From NCBI RefSeq assembly GCF_900167525.1, contig NZ_FUZQ01000005.1, positions 384,572-448,571 on the forward strand: a stretch of 64,000 nucleotides of DNA, written 5' to 3'. Made by a program: the position numbers and the translations under genes. The notes under the pieces are model-generated. The model saw nothing but the letters and a program-made list of their open reading frames with translations. It was not told where the DNA came from and ran no database searches. Every line of letters begins with the position of its first letter. The first letter of the stretch is position 1. Origin of the DNA: Krasilnikoviella flava (GTDB lineage: Bacteria; Actinomycetota; Actinomycetes; Actinomycetales; Cellulomonadaceae). Below are positions 1 to 9,616 of the stretch, piece after piece.

Positions 1-54
1 TCCTGCTCGGGCTCGTCCTCCTGCTCGGGCTCGTCCTCCTGCTCGGGCTCGTCG
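1..54. repeat. 18-bp coding tandem repeat (three units, open at the edge)
   Basis: Positions 1-18, 19-36 and 37-54 repeat the same 18-bp unit with one change in the last base. On the minus strand they encode a repeated six-residue Glu/Asp/Pro/Gln block in the gvpO-like gene. The array is cut by the window edge, so its true copy number is unknown. Confidence 0.9.
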
Positions 55-167
55 TCCTGCTCCGCTCGCTCGCGTTCCGTCTCCGTGGCACGGGCGGGAC
101 GGCCGTGTGTCGCCGGCGGACGTCGTCGGGGCGCCGGGGCCCGGTGCGGGCCTCTGGCCGGGCTCAT
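1..167 (-). CDS. Probable gas vesicle protein GvpO, N-terminal part (cut by window edge)
   Basis: The ATG at 165-167 overlaps the gvpG stop as ATGA, so this is the next gene of the gas vesicle operon; only about 55 codons are in the window. The first 30 residues are rich in Arg/Pro, then the chain becomes strongly acidic with a six-residue DEPEQ-type repeat encoded by an 18-bp tandem repeat that continues to the edge. Actinobacterial GvpO proteins often have a low-complexity charged N-terminus before a conserved C-terminal domain, which would lie outside the window. The GvpO call is therefore inference from position and composition; another Gvp minor protein with a charged leader is possible. 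Confidence 0.5.
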   Translation of the reverse strand, partial: MSPARGPHRAPAPRRRPPATHGRPARATETERERAEQDDEPEQEDEPEQEDEPEQ

Positions 168-415
168 CGCACTCCTCCTCGCCGCCGACGGCTCGACTCC
201 AGGAGCCGCGCGACCAGCTCCCGCTCGACCGCCTCGGCCTCGCTCGCGCTGATGGACTCTTCCTCCCGGGCCCGCGCCACCTCGTCGAGCTGCTTGCGGA
301 TCGTGCCCGGGTCGTACCACTCCCGTTCGGCCTCGGAACGGACCTGCTCGGCCACCCACGCGACTCCCCGCACAGGAGCGAGCGGCAGGAGGACGATGGA
401 GCTGAGGAGTCCCAC
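164..415 (-). CDS. gvpG: Gas vesicle protein GvpG
   Basis: Small (83 aa) charged, helical protein. It has the GvpG layout: a hydrophobic start (MGLLSSIVLLPLAPVRG), a WVAEQV stretch, then a Glu/Arg-rich coiled-coil-like tail with the IRKQLDEV..REEESIS pattern. GvpG is a minor gas vesicle protein needed for assembly in the cytoplasm. The start is GTG at 413-415, three bases after the gvpF/L stop, and the stop overlaps the next ATG, so the gene is embedded in one transcript. Length matches the family (about 80-90 aa). Confidence 0.9.
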   Translation of the reverse strand: MGLLSSIVLLPLAPVRGVAWVAEQVRSEAEREWYDPGTIRKQLDEVARAREEESISASEAEAVERELVARLLESSRRRRGGVR

Positions 416-418
416 GCC

Positions 419-1180
419 TCACACCTCCTCGGCGAAGTCGTACGGCGCCTGGGGGCCGACGAGACGGACGGACATGCGGTCGGCCACCTGGGCGGCAAGG
501 CCCTCGAGCGCGTCCTCGAGCGGCACCGCGTCCTCGCGGCGGACAAGGAGGGCGAGGTCTGCGACGTCCCCCGATCGCGTGACCTCATGGGCGCGGCTCG
601 CCTGCGTGAACGCCGAGACCGCCGCGACGACGAGCTGTTCGTCACGGGCTCGTCGCCGTTCGAGCCCGGCGACGACGAGCTCGCCCAGACGCAGACGCTC
701 GTGGTACGTGCTGACCTCCGAGCGTCCTCGCGTGATCGAGCGAAGGTGGCGGATCTCCGGGTCCTCCGCGACGAGCTGGGCGAGGACCGCCTCCTCGCGG
801 TAGCGCGCGAACACGGTGAACTGCACCGTGCCCGCCAGCGCCCTCAGGGCGTCCGCGTGACGGGCCTGGTGCTCGACCGGGACGGCGTCGGGCAGCGACT
901 CGTCGCTCGTCGTGGCGCCGAAACGCATCGGGAGCACGGTCTCAGCGCGAGCGACGGTGTCGAGGACCTGGGCGTGGACACGCACGTCGTCGGGCAGCCC
1001 GGGCTCCCTGCCCGAGGGTGCGTCGGAGACGAGTGCCGCGACCCGCCCGAGCCGGATGACCCTCACCAGGTTCCCGTCGATCCCGGCGAGGTCGTCCGGC
1101 GGCCGGGCGGCCGAGGGCACGAGACCATAGAGGTACAGGCGCTGCGCGCGGGTCCTGGTGGGCTGCAGCGTCCCGGTCAC
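419..1180 (-). CDS. Gas vesicle protein GvpF/GvpL family
   Basis: This 253-aa protein begins with the family's YLYGLVP segment (residues about 16-23). It keeps the central [16 protein letters not shown] motif (about 84-99) and ends near VGPQAPYDF, all hallmarks of GvpF/GvpL. These proteins are accessory assembly or chaperone components that bind GvpA. The start is GTG, and its GTGA overlaps the end of gvpA. Actinobacterial clusters usually carry both a GvpF and a GvpL copy; only one is inside the window, so which paralogue this is cannot be decided. Position directly after gvpA favours GvpF. Confidence 0.92.
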   Translation of the reverse strand: MTGTLQPTRTRAQRLYLYGLVPSAARPPDDLAGIDGNLVRVIRLGRVAALVSDAPSGREPGLPDDVRVHAQVLDTVARAETVLPMRFGATTSDESLPDAVPVEHQARHADALRALAGTVQFTVFARYREEAVLAQLVAEDPEIRHLRSITRGRSEVSTYHERLRLGELVVAGLERRRARDEQLVVAAVSAFTQASRAHEVTRSGDVADLALLVRREDAVPLEDALEGLAAQVADRMSVRLVGPQAPYDFAEEV

Positions 1181-1590
1181 GACGACCCCTGGCTGGCACG
1201 TCGGCGCGTGCGCTGCGCCTTCTTGCCGTCACCGTCGTCCTCGTCCTTGCCGCCCGTCATGGCCTCCTTCGCGCCGGAGACCATGCCCTTGACCTTGCTC
1301 CGGGACCCGCCCTCCGAGAGGTCGTTCACCAGCTCGGGCAGCTCCCTTCCGCCGGTCTGCTCCAGGTCGAGTCGGTTCGTGGCCTCCGCGAAGCGCAGGT
1401 ACGTGTCGACGCTCGCGATCACGATTCGCGCGTCGATCGTGATCAGCTCGATGCCGACGACGGACACGCGGACAAAGGCGTCGATCACCAGGCCCTTGTC
1501 GAGGATGATGTTGACGACGTCTGCCAACGAGGACGACGACGGTCGGTCCAGATACCCGCTCGAGCGTCTCGTGGTGGTGACCTCACTCAT
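1177..1590 (-). CDS. gvpA: Gas vesicle structural protein GvpA with charged C-terminal tail
   Basis: Residues about 13-65 carry the GvpA core ([20 protein letters not shown], then the [21 protein letters not shown] stretch). This is the hydrophobic protein that forms the ribbed gas vesicle wall. The protein is 137 aa, much longer than the usual 70-75 aa, because of a Lys/Asp/Gly/Arg-rich tail of about 60 residues. Long tails are known in actinobacterial GvpA. The ATG at 1588-1590 was chosen because GGGAGGA sits just upstream; an earlier in-frame start at 1620 lacks a ribosome site. The stop overlaps the gvpF/L GTG. Confidence 0.93.
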   Translation of the reverse strand: MSEVTTTRRSSGYLDRPSSSSLADVVNIILDKGLVIDAFVRVSVVGIELITIDARIVIASVDTYLRFAEATNRLDLEQTGGRELPELVNDLSEGGSRSKVKGMVSGAKEAMTGGKDEDDGDGKKAQRTRRRASQGSS

Positions 1591-1616
1591 GCTTCCTCCC
1601 GGTCTACGGGCCGGAG

Positions 1617-2618
1617 TCAACGACTCCTGCTGCGCCTGGTTCGCGGCCGCTCCTCGACCTCTTTCTCACCCTGCTGCTCTTCCTCGCCTTCCTCTTCCTC
1701 GCCTTCCTCTTCCTCGCCTTCCTCTTCCTCGCCTTCCTCTTCCTCGCCTTCCTCTTCCTCGCCCTCTTCCTCGCCCTGCCCCTCCTCGTCGGCGACCACC
1801 TCGTCGTGCGTGCGCACGATCTCCTCCTCCTGGATCTCCGCGCGGTAGCCCTCGACGTCGTCCGGGTGCAGGATGACGTCGGTCATGACGTGGTGGACGA
1901 AGAACTTGAGCTCCAGCCGCAGCCGTCGCCCGACAGGACGCCACACGTTCGCGACCTTTTCCACGAAGCCGCGGGGCCGGTACTCGACCACGACGACGAT
2001 GCGGGTCAGGTCGTCCGCCAACGCGTGGAAGGTCACCGCGCCGCTCAGCGTCCCCTTGTCGCCGGTGGACTCCCACACCACCCTGCGGGTCGCGATCTGG
2101 TCGACGATCGTCGCCTCCCAGCGGCGGTGGGACCAGAACACCTTGCCCTCGAACGAGACGGTGCCCTCGTCCTGGTCCAGGTCGGCGCTCTCGACCTTCT
2201 TCATGAAGTCGGGCCAGGCGTCGTAGTCCGTCCAGGCGTCGTACACGACGTCGATCGGGGCGCCGACGTCGATCGACTCGATGATGTTGATGAACCGGTG
2301 GCCACCGCCGCTGCCGCCGTCTCCGCCACCGAACAGGCCGGTCACCTTTTCCTTCGCGGCGGCCATGGCCGACGCGGCCCCCGCCTTGAGCGGCGACTTT
2401 CCCTCCGCGAGCGCCTCGCCGCCCTTCTTGGCCGCCGCGGCCATGGGACCGCCGCCGTCGGCATAGTTGGTCAGCCGGTCGGTGACGGAGCCGGCCTTGT
2501 CGGCGACGGCGCCGACCGCACGGTCACCGAGCGCGCGGGCCAGGGCACCGACGGAGCCCGTCAGCTTTCCGACCACACCCGTGGCCTTGTCGGTGCCGGA
2601 CTTCACAGTCTCACTCAT
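1617..2618 (-). CDS. SRPBCC/START-fold protein of gas vesicle operon (GvpZ-like) with acidic repeat tail
   Basis: This 333-aa protein has three parts. Residues about 1-105 are an Ala/Gly/Lys-rich helical leader. Residues about 106-250 form a polyketide cyclase/dehydrase (SRPBCC) domain starting at [21 protein letters not shown] and including WPDFMKKVE. The tail is almost purely Glu, with a five-residue GEEEE repeat, ending in an Arg-rich cap. In Streptomyces gvp clusters a cyclase/dehydrase-like protein (GvpZ) occupies a matching place; its role is unknown. The ATG at 2616-2618 is preferred over the adjacent GTG (2619-2621) because AGGAG then lies at a normal distance. Confidence 0.8.
   Translation of the reverse strand: MSETVKSGTDKATGVVGKLTGSVGALARALGDRAVGAVADKAGSVTDRLTNYADGGGPMAAAAKKGGEALAEGKSPLKAGAASAMAAAKEKVTGLFGGGDGGSGGGHRFINIIESIDVGAPIDVVYDAWTDYDAWPDFMKKVESADLDQDEGTVSFEGKVFWSHRRWEATIVDQIATRRVVWESTGDKGTLSGAVTFHALADDLTRIVVVVEYRPRGFVEKVANVWRPVGRRLRLELKFFVHHVMTDVILHPDDVEGYRAEIQEEEIVRTHDEVVADEEGQGEEEGEEEEGEEEEGEEEEGEEEEGEEEEGEEEQQGEKEVEERPRTRRSRSR
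1689..1763. repeat. 15-bp coding tandem repeat (five perfect units)
   Basis: Five identical 15-bp units (1689-1703, 1704-1718, 1719-1733, 1734-1748, 1749-1763) are flanked on each side by a 12-bp partial unit. They encode the GEEEE repeats at the C-terminus of the SRPBCC protein. Perfect identity, including third codon positions, suggests recent slippage expansion. Confidence 0.95.
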
Positions 2619-2641
2619 CACGATCTCCTGTCCGGTCCGGT

Positions 2642-3295
2642 TCAGGACGACTTGCGGGCGCGAGAGGATCGCGAGGACGAGCCGGACCCCGACGAGGTGC
2701 GGGTTCGCGACGTCCCGGATCGGGAGCCCGAACCCGACGACGTGCGGGAGCCGCCGCCGCTCGACTTGGCCGCCGGACGCCGGCGCGCAGGGGCCTTCTT
2801 CGGAGCGGGAGGCTCCTCCTCGTCCTGACCCTCGTCTGCTGCCTCAGCCTCGGAGTCTTCCTCGTCAGGTGCTTCCGCCTCCGACTCCTCCTCACCGGCG
2901 GTGTCCTCATCGGAGGGCATCTCGTCCTGGGGCGCTTCCTCGTCCTCCGGCGCTTCGTCCTCGTCGCCGGCGGCGCGGTCCTCCTCGCCTGGGACGCCCG
3001 CCTGCAGCTTCGTGGTCAAGGCGTCCACGCGGTTGGTCACCGCAGCGAGCGCCGCGTCCTTGCTCGCGCTGACGAGACGGCCGGTGACGTCGTCCTTGAG
3101 CCGCTGCACCTGGGGTGATGCGGCAAGGTCCTTCAGGCCGCTCATCCGGCCCATCAACTGCCCGCGGGTCGTCTCGTCACGCAGTCTGTTGCCCGCCACG
3201 GCGGCACTGATGAGCACCGCAGTCTTCAGCCTCTTGGTCCTGCCGAGCAGATAGCCCCCGAGGAGGATCCCGGCAAGCTTGAGCTTCTCGTCCAT
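2642..3295 (-). CDS. Gas vesicle operon protein, GvpY-like, with acidic and basic tails
   Basis: This 217-aa protein starts MDEKLKLAGILLGGYLLGRTKRLK, a glycine-rich short hydrophobic segment followed by a GRTK basic patch. I recall this start from the actinobacterial gas vesicle operon proteins called GvpY (often mislabelled DNA primase). A helical middle (about 40-95) is followed by a long Asp/Glu tract and a final Ser/Arg/Gly-rich basic tail. It is the first gene of the operon, 23 bp before the SRPBCC gene. The ATG at 3293-3295 follows a G-rich Shine-Dalgarno stretch; the longer frame to 3370 has none. Function unknown. Confidence 0.65.
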   Translation of the reverse strand: MDEKLKLAGILLGGYLLGRTKRLKTAVLISAAVAGNRLRDETTRGQLMGRMSGLKDLAASPQVQRLKDDVTGRLVSASKDAALAAVTNRVDALTTKLQAGVPGEEDRAAGDEDEAPEDEEAPQDEMPSDEDTAGEEESEAEAPDEEDSEAEAADEGQDEEEPPAPKKAPARRRPAAKSSGGGSRTSSGSGSRSGTSRTRTSSGSGSSSRSSRARKSS

Positions 3296-3771
3296 CGCAA
3301 CAACCCCCCACGGGTGGTCGGTCGATCGGAACCAGCGCTCTGCTTGACTGGCGTTTGCAGCGTGACACACTCGCGGTGGGCTCGCGGGGCCGTTGCCGCG
3401 CGCACTCGCTCCCCGGCGTCGCGCCGGCTCCGACGCGGCTCAGGACGCGACTCAGCCGGACCTGGCGGGCGGCACAACCTCCGTCGGGTCCACGTCGGGC
3501 CGGAACCTGGCAACGTCCGTTATTAGTGGCCGTCGGTATTCCCCTGCGCATGGAGTGGTTGAGTCCAGCTGGTGGTGGCGGTTCATCCCCGACGGGGAAC
3601 TTCGGAGACGGCGTGGCCCGACGGCCCTGAACGACGCCGGCCGAGCCGTCTGCCAGGTCAGGGGCAGGAGGCCCCCGCCGACTTGCGGCGCGAGGGTCTA
3701 CGTTGGGCCACGAGGCACTCGGGAAGGCGGTGGCGTCACTCGCGAGGAGTGTTCCGCCCGAGATGGACCAG
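3296..3771. other. Intergenic region between gas vesicle operon and MFS gene
   Basis: This 476-bp gap holds no convincing gene. It should contain the gas vesicle operon promoter (minus strand, near 3320-3400), though no clear -35/-10 pair could be fixed. It also holds the left copy of a 39-bp repeat (3504-3542) whose second copy lies upstream of the glutaminase gene. Confidence 0.6.
3504..3542 (+). repeat. Direct repeat A, left copy (39 bp)
   Basis: This 39-bp segment matches 6899-6937 at 36 of 39 positions in the same orientation. The three mismatches all fall in the same codon phase (repeat positions 10, 22, 28). The two copies bracket the glutaminase-MFS operon. Nature unknown: recombination site, duplicated coding fragment or shared regulatory site. 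Confidence 0.8.
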
Positions 3772-5412
3772 CTACTTCGCCGGTGAGGGGTCGGGGATCT
3801 CGTCGGGGCGGTAGCGGGGTAGGCGGCTGGCAGGGAAGATCGCCGTCGCGCTGACTCCGGCGAGGATGAGCAGCCCGAACTGCAGCGTGTTCAGGCGGGC
3901 CTCTTCGTTGATGGCGACCGCGGCCTCGACCTGGGTCTCGGTGGCGTCGGTGGCGTCGAGGACGGTGCGCAGCTCGTCGTTGCTGACGAAGTTCGTGTTG
4001 TCGAGGTCGACCTGGGCCACGAGCGACGGGGGCAGCTCGGCGTGCTCGACGACCGCGCGACCGACGGTGAAGGTCAGGATCGTCACCAGCATGGCGCCGG
4101 CGATCGCGGTGCCGACGGCCGAGGCGAGGTTCTGCGTGGTGCCACGGATGGATCCGACGTCCCCGGCGAGCGTCTTGGGAGCCGCGGTGACCAGGACGTT
4201 GAAAACGAGGGTGACGAGCGCTCCTTGCCCGACGCCGAAGACGAACAGGCCCAGGATCGTGGGCAGTGTCTCCCAGTTGTTCGTCACCACGAACGACAGC
4301 CACAGCAGGGCCGCGGTGGTCAGGACGAAGCCGAAGACGCCGATGGTGCGCGGCGGGTAGCGCTTGTAGAAGCGCACGACGAGGGTCGCGGTGACGAACA
4401 CGGTGAGGTTGAACGGCATCATCGCCAGTGCCGTGTCGAACGGTGTGCGGCCCTGCACGATCTGGATGTACAGCGGGACCGTGAAGTTCAGGGCGGCCTC
4501 GAGCGCGACGACGACGAACATCGCGTAGACCGCCGCACGTTCGCTGGGGCGTACGAGAACGGACAGGTCGACCAGCGGGACCTTGCCGGCGGCGGTACGA
4601 CGCCTGGTCCACCAGAAGAACGTCTGCCCGAGCACGATCCCTACCAGCACGAACACCGGCGCGGGCGACAGACCGCCGAGGGCGAACGGGGCGCCTGGTG
4701 AGGCGTAGAACAGGCCCCAGGAGTTGAGGTTGTTGAACCCGAGAGTCAGCAGCACGATCGCCGCGCCGATGATCGTGGCGGCGACCAGGTCGATACGGAC
4801 CCCGGGGTCACCGCGGTCGGCTCGTAGCGTGAAGGAGAAGGCGAAGACTGCCACCGCCAGGACGAGCACGATACCGAAGACCGGGCGCCACCCGACGAGG
4901 GTGCCGAGCGCGCCACCGATGAGGAAGGCGCTGACCCCCGAGATCGCGCGGGCCGAGCCGAGCGAGCCCACGGCGGTGGCCTGCTGCGCACCGCGGTAGT
5001 TCTCCGCGATCAACGCGACCAGGGACGGCACGATGATCGCCGCCGACGCACCGGCCACCGCCTGTCCTGCGATCGCCCACCCGACGGACCGGGAGAAGAT
5101 CATCAGCAGCGCCGAGAGGGCGAACGTCGCCACGACGACTCGAAAGATCGTCACCCACCCGATGCGCTGACCGAGCTTGGCACCAGCCATGACCAGAGCC
5201 GCCACCGCGAGCCCGTACACGACGATGGTCGAGCTCGCCACGGTCGGCGGGACCCCGAAGTCCTCGACCATCCCGCCCAGCGACACCGGCAGCGCGGCAA
5301 CGTTGAACGACATCAGCACCTGCGCCAGGAACAGGCCCACCATCGGTAGCCACGACCGACGCTCCTCGCTAGGGGGCACGACGGTCTCCTCCGCGACGTC
5401 TCGAGCACTCAT
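3772..5412 (-). CDS. MFS transporter, DHA2 (EmrB/QacA-like) drug/proton antiporter type
   Basis: This 546-aa membrane protein has many hydrophobic segments, a number consistent with 14 membrane spans. It has a motif-A-like GAKLGQRIGW after the second span and a motif-C-like AGASAAIIVPSL in span 5. Such proteins export drugs or metabolites in exchange for protons. An extracytoplasmic insert follows about residue 440 (VEHAELPPSLVAQVDLDN), as in several actinobacterial DHA2 proteins. Its ATG overlaps the glutaminase stop by one base (TGATG), so the two are translationally coupled. Substrate unknown; coupling to glutaminase makes an amino-acid-related substrate conceivable. Confidence 0.88.
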   Translation of the reverse strand: MSARDVAEETVVPPSEERRSWLPMVGLFLAQVLMSFNVAALPVSLGGMVEDFGVPPTVASSTIVVYGLAVAALVMAGAKLGQRIGWVTIFRVVVATFALSALLMIFSRSVGWAIAGQAVAGASAAIIVPSLVALIAENYRGAQQATAVGSLGSARAISGVSAFLIGGALGTLVGWRPVFGIVLVLAVAVFAFSFTLRADRGDPGVRIDLVAATIIGAAIVLLTLGFNNLNSWGLFYASPGAPFALGGLSPAPVFVLVGIVLGQTFFWWTRRRTAAGKVPLVDLSVLVRPSERAAVYAMFVVVALEAALNFTVPLYIQIVQGRTPFDTALAMMPFNLTVFVTATLVVRFYKRYPPRTIGVFGFVLTTAALLWLSFVVTNNWETLPTILGLFVFGVGQGALVTLVFNVLVTAAPKTLAGDVGSIRGTTQNLASAVGTAIAGAMLVTILTFTVGRAVVEHAELPPSLVAQVDLDNTNFVSNDELRTVLDATDATETQVEAAVAINEEARLNTLQFGLLILAGVSATAIFPASRLPRYRPDEIPDPSPAK

Positions 5413-6446
5413 CAGCGGGACTCCGTTCCTTCAGGCATCCGAGCAGGGTGTTCGGCCACGCGCGGCGCCGAGGCAAAGACATTGAGACCGAGCGTCCGGG
5501 ACAGGTACGCGGTGGCGCGCTGACCGCGCACGCTGTTTCCGGCCGGGTCAAGGGGCGGGGAGAACGTGCCGATCGCACCCTTCCCGGGAGCCACCGCGAC
5601 GATGCCACCAGCGACCCCAGACTTCGCCGGCAGCCCGATCTCGAACAGCCACTCCCCCGACCGCTCGTACATCCCGGTCGCGGCGAGCACCGCGAGCGTG
5701 TCCCGGCACACCTGCCCCGAGACCACGCGTTCTCCCGTGACCGGGTTGACCCCGCCGTCCGCGAGCGTGGCCCCCATCACCGCGAGATCGTGAGCGCTCA
5801 CACGCAGCGCGCACTGACGCGTGTACACGTCGACCACCTCGAGCGGGTCGACCTCGATCCGGCCGTAGCTCTGCAGCAGCCGCGCGATCGCCTTGTTGCG
5901 CATGTTCGTCGCCGACTCCGACCGATACACCTCATCGTCGAGCTCGAGCTGACGCCCCGCGAAGGCCGACAGCCCGCCGCGGACGTTCTCCCACTGCTCG
6001 CCGAACGACGCCCCAGGCATCAGTGCCGTCGTGGCGAGCGCACCGGCGTTGACCATCGGGTTCATCGGGTGCCCGTCGTTGAGCTCGACCGCGATCACCG
6101 AGTTGAACGGCAGGCCGGTGTTGTTCACCCCGACGCGTTCGAGGACGTCCTGGTGCCCGAACTCCTCGCACACCAGCGCGTACACGAACGCCTTCGAGAT
6201 CGACTGGACGGAGAACTCGACCTCGGTGTCCCCCGCGCCGTGCACGGCGCCGCCCGACTCGGCCACGCACACCCCGTACAGGCCGGGATCCACCGTCGCG
6301 AGCACCGGAATGTAGTCCGCGACGACACCGTCATCAACGTCGCGGTACCGCGCATGCGCAGCGCCCACCAGGTCTTCGACCCGGTCCCAGCCAGGCAGGG
6401 AGCCGGTCGACACCTCCTGCTCGATGCCCTCGACGTCCGTCTCCAC
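5412..6446 (-). CDS. glsA: Glutaminase (serine-dependent, GlsA type)
   Basis: This 344-aa enzyme hydrolyses L-glutamine to glutamate and ammonia in the cytoplasm. Family features are VADYIPVLA near residue 45, the catalytic SVQSISKAF motif (Ser-x-x-Lys, about residues 79-87), NTGLPFNS, HPMNPMVNAGAL, SESATNMRNKAIARLL, and a C-terminal GLPAKSGVAGGIVAV block. The GTG at 6444-6446 was chosen because GAAGAGGG lies upstream and the family begins there. Longer upstream ATGs would add an atypical leader. It precedes the MFS gene with a one-base overlap. Ammonia release by glutaminase can buffer acid, and a glutamate decarboxylase lies 16 kb away. Confidence 0.92.
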   Translation of the reverse strand: METDVEGIEQEVSTGSLPGWDRVEDLVGAAHARYRDVDDGVVADYIPVLATVDPGLYGVCVAESGGAVHGAGDTEVEFSVQSISKAFVYALVCEEFGHQDVLERVGVNNTGLPFNSVIAVELNDGHPMNPMVNAGALATTALMPGASFGEQWENVRGGLSAFAGRQLELDDEVYRSESATNMRNKAIARLLQSYGRIEVDPLEVVDVYTRQCALRVSAHDLAVMGATLADGGVNPVTGERVVSGQVCRDTLAVLAATGMYERSGEWLFEIGLPAKSGVAGGIVAVAPGKGAIGTFSPPLDPAGNSVRGQRATAYLSRTLGLNVFASAPRVAEHPARMPEGTESR

Positions 6447-6871
6447 GACAACCCTCTTCCGCCGGTCTGCTCGAGCAACTGCGATGCTCGCACGCACGAC
6501 AGCACACCGCAGTGCCAAACCAATTTCGGGGACGTTACGCATCGCGAACAGCAGGGTCATTCCGCGGGTCATGCCACGCTGGCGGACTGGTGAAAGTTGA
6601 CCTTGGACCGTCATGGCGTCTCTCTGATTGCTCGTCGCCGGCCCGGCGGCCGACGCCGGACGGCGGACTCCGCTTCGGGGCCCGGGATCAATGCAACGGC
6701 AGCCGCGGACCGCCAACCAGATCCGCTTCCTCCCAGGGTCTGCTAGTGCCCTTCACCAGAGACATCAGCAGCTGTGACCAACTGGAGTGACCGAGCATTG
6801 CCAGCACGCTGCGCGTCCCAGAGAGTTCTTCGGTGGGGCAGCGTGTTCGCAGGCCAATCAGGGTGTTGGGG

Positions 6872-6899
6872 TCTCCATCGGAGACAACTCTGGACGTAA
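6872..6899 (+). repeat. Repeat B, left copy (ligase 3'-end-like, possible attachment site)
   Basis: This segment matches 14996-15023 at 25 of 28 positions, with an exact 15-bp core at 6885-6899. On the minus strand it reads LRPELSPMET, matching the ligase C-terminal LRPELHPLEI at the other copy. It lies at the left border of the recombinase-bearing region and joins repeat A at base 6899. Confidence 0.75.
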
Positions 6900-6937
6900 A
6901 CCTGGCACCGTCCGTTATTCGTGGCAGTCGGTATTCC
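6899..6937 (+). repeat. Direct repeat A, right copy (39 bp)
   Basis: This is the right copy of the 39-bp repeat at 3504-3542 (36/39 identical). It begins exactly where repeat B ends. Confidence 0.8.
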
Positions 6938-7051
6938 TCGCGCTCGGAACGGGTCGCACTGCGTCAGACGCGCCGAGCGGTGCCCCGGCGGCTGGGACCG
7001 ACATGATCCGTGTCGGGGTCCCAGCGCCGGGGCGTTGGCGGTGCTGGATGG

Positions 7052-7423
7052 TCAGCGGGGCGAGATGCGTACGGTGGCGGACTTCGGTCCCGCACCCTGC
7101 ATGATGGGTACGGCCGAGCTACCGGGGTACTTGGCCTCGTACGCCGCGTCGATCTCCGCCTCGTTCTCGGGCCCCGCGGCTTCGAACGTGACGTCGTAGT
7201 ACGCGTCGGCGACACGCACCCGGCCCGCGCCCTGGGCGAGTGCTGCTTGGTACCAGCGGGATTCCGGACCGTTGGCGGCGCGCACGTAGACCGTGCCGCC
7301 CACGACGAGGGCCCAGGTCTGGGTATCGGTCCCGTAGGTGGTGCCGTCCTCGCGGAACGGGGCCACGAACAGGTCTTGGGTGGTGGCGATGGTCTCGAGC
7401 TGTTCTGCGGTCCACGCGCTCAT
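7052..7423 (-). CDS. DUF2255 family protein
   Basis: This 123-aa soluble protein has the DUF2255 pattern. It begins SAWTAEQLETI, has WALVVGGTVYVRAANGPES (about 44-62), then GRVRVADAYYDVTFE and a C-terminal AAYEAKYPG...ATVRISP. The fold resembles a flavin-reductase/split-barrel-like domain, but the function is unknown. Members commonly sit beside oxidoreductases and HTH regulators, as here (113 bp downstream of an aldo/keto reductase). The ATG at 7421-7423 has AGGAG upstream; an in-frame ATG eight codons earlier has none. Confidence 0.85.
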   Translation of the reverse strand: MSAWTAEQLETIATTQDLFVAPFREDGTTYGTDTQTWALVVGGTVYVRAANGPESRWYQAALAQGAGRVRVADAYYDVTFEAAGPENEAEIDAAYEAKYPGSSAVPIMQGAGPKSATVRISPR

Positions 7424-7536
7424 GAGCGTCTCCTGGTAATCGCGCATCGTGGTGTCGGGGTCGGTTGGCTGGATCGGTGCGGTGCGGCGGCGGTCTGTCA
7501 GAAGTTCTAGGCCGGCGCGGACCGCCTTGTGGGTCC

Positions 7537-9568
<2,032 letters not shown>

Positions 9569-9616
9569 ACTGCCAGTGCCTCCCTGGGCTCGGACGGGCG
9601 ACGTACGCTCCCAGTC

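Larger units (their letters stand above)
6447..7051. other. Intergenic region with composite repeat junction
   Basis: This 605-bp gap has no convincing gene. It contains the probable glutaminase promoter (minus strand) and, at 6872-6937, a 28-bp copy of the DNA ligase 3' end fused directly to the right copy of 39-bp repeat A. GC content looks lower here than in the flanking genes. Confidence 0.6.

Noticed and set aside
1-54. Short regular repeats that might be a CRISPR array
   Set aside because: The 18-bp units have no spacers and are in frame inside a coding region; the 15-bp units at 1689-1763 are the same case.
6885-6899. Exact 15-bp repeat considered alone
   Set aside because: By my rough estimate a 15-bp match can occur by chance in 64 kb. 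It is kept only because the match extends to 25/28, lies in a ligase-coding frame at both ends and sits beside the integrase.
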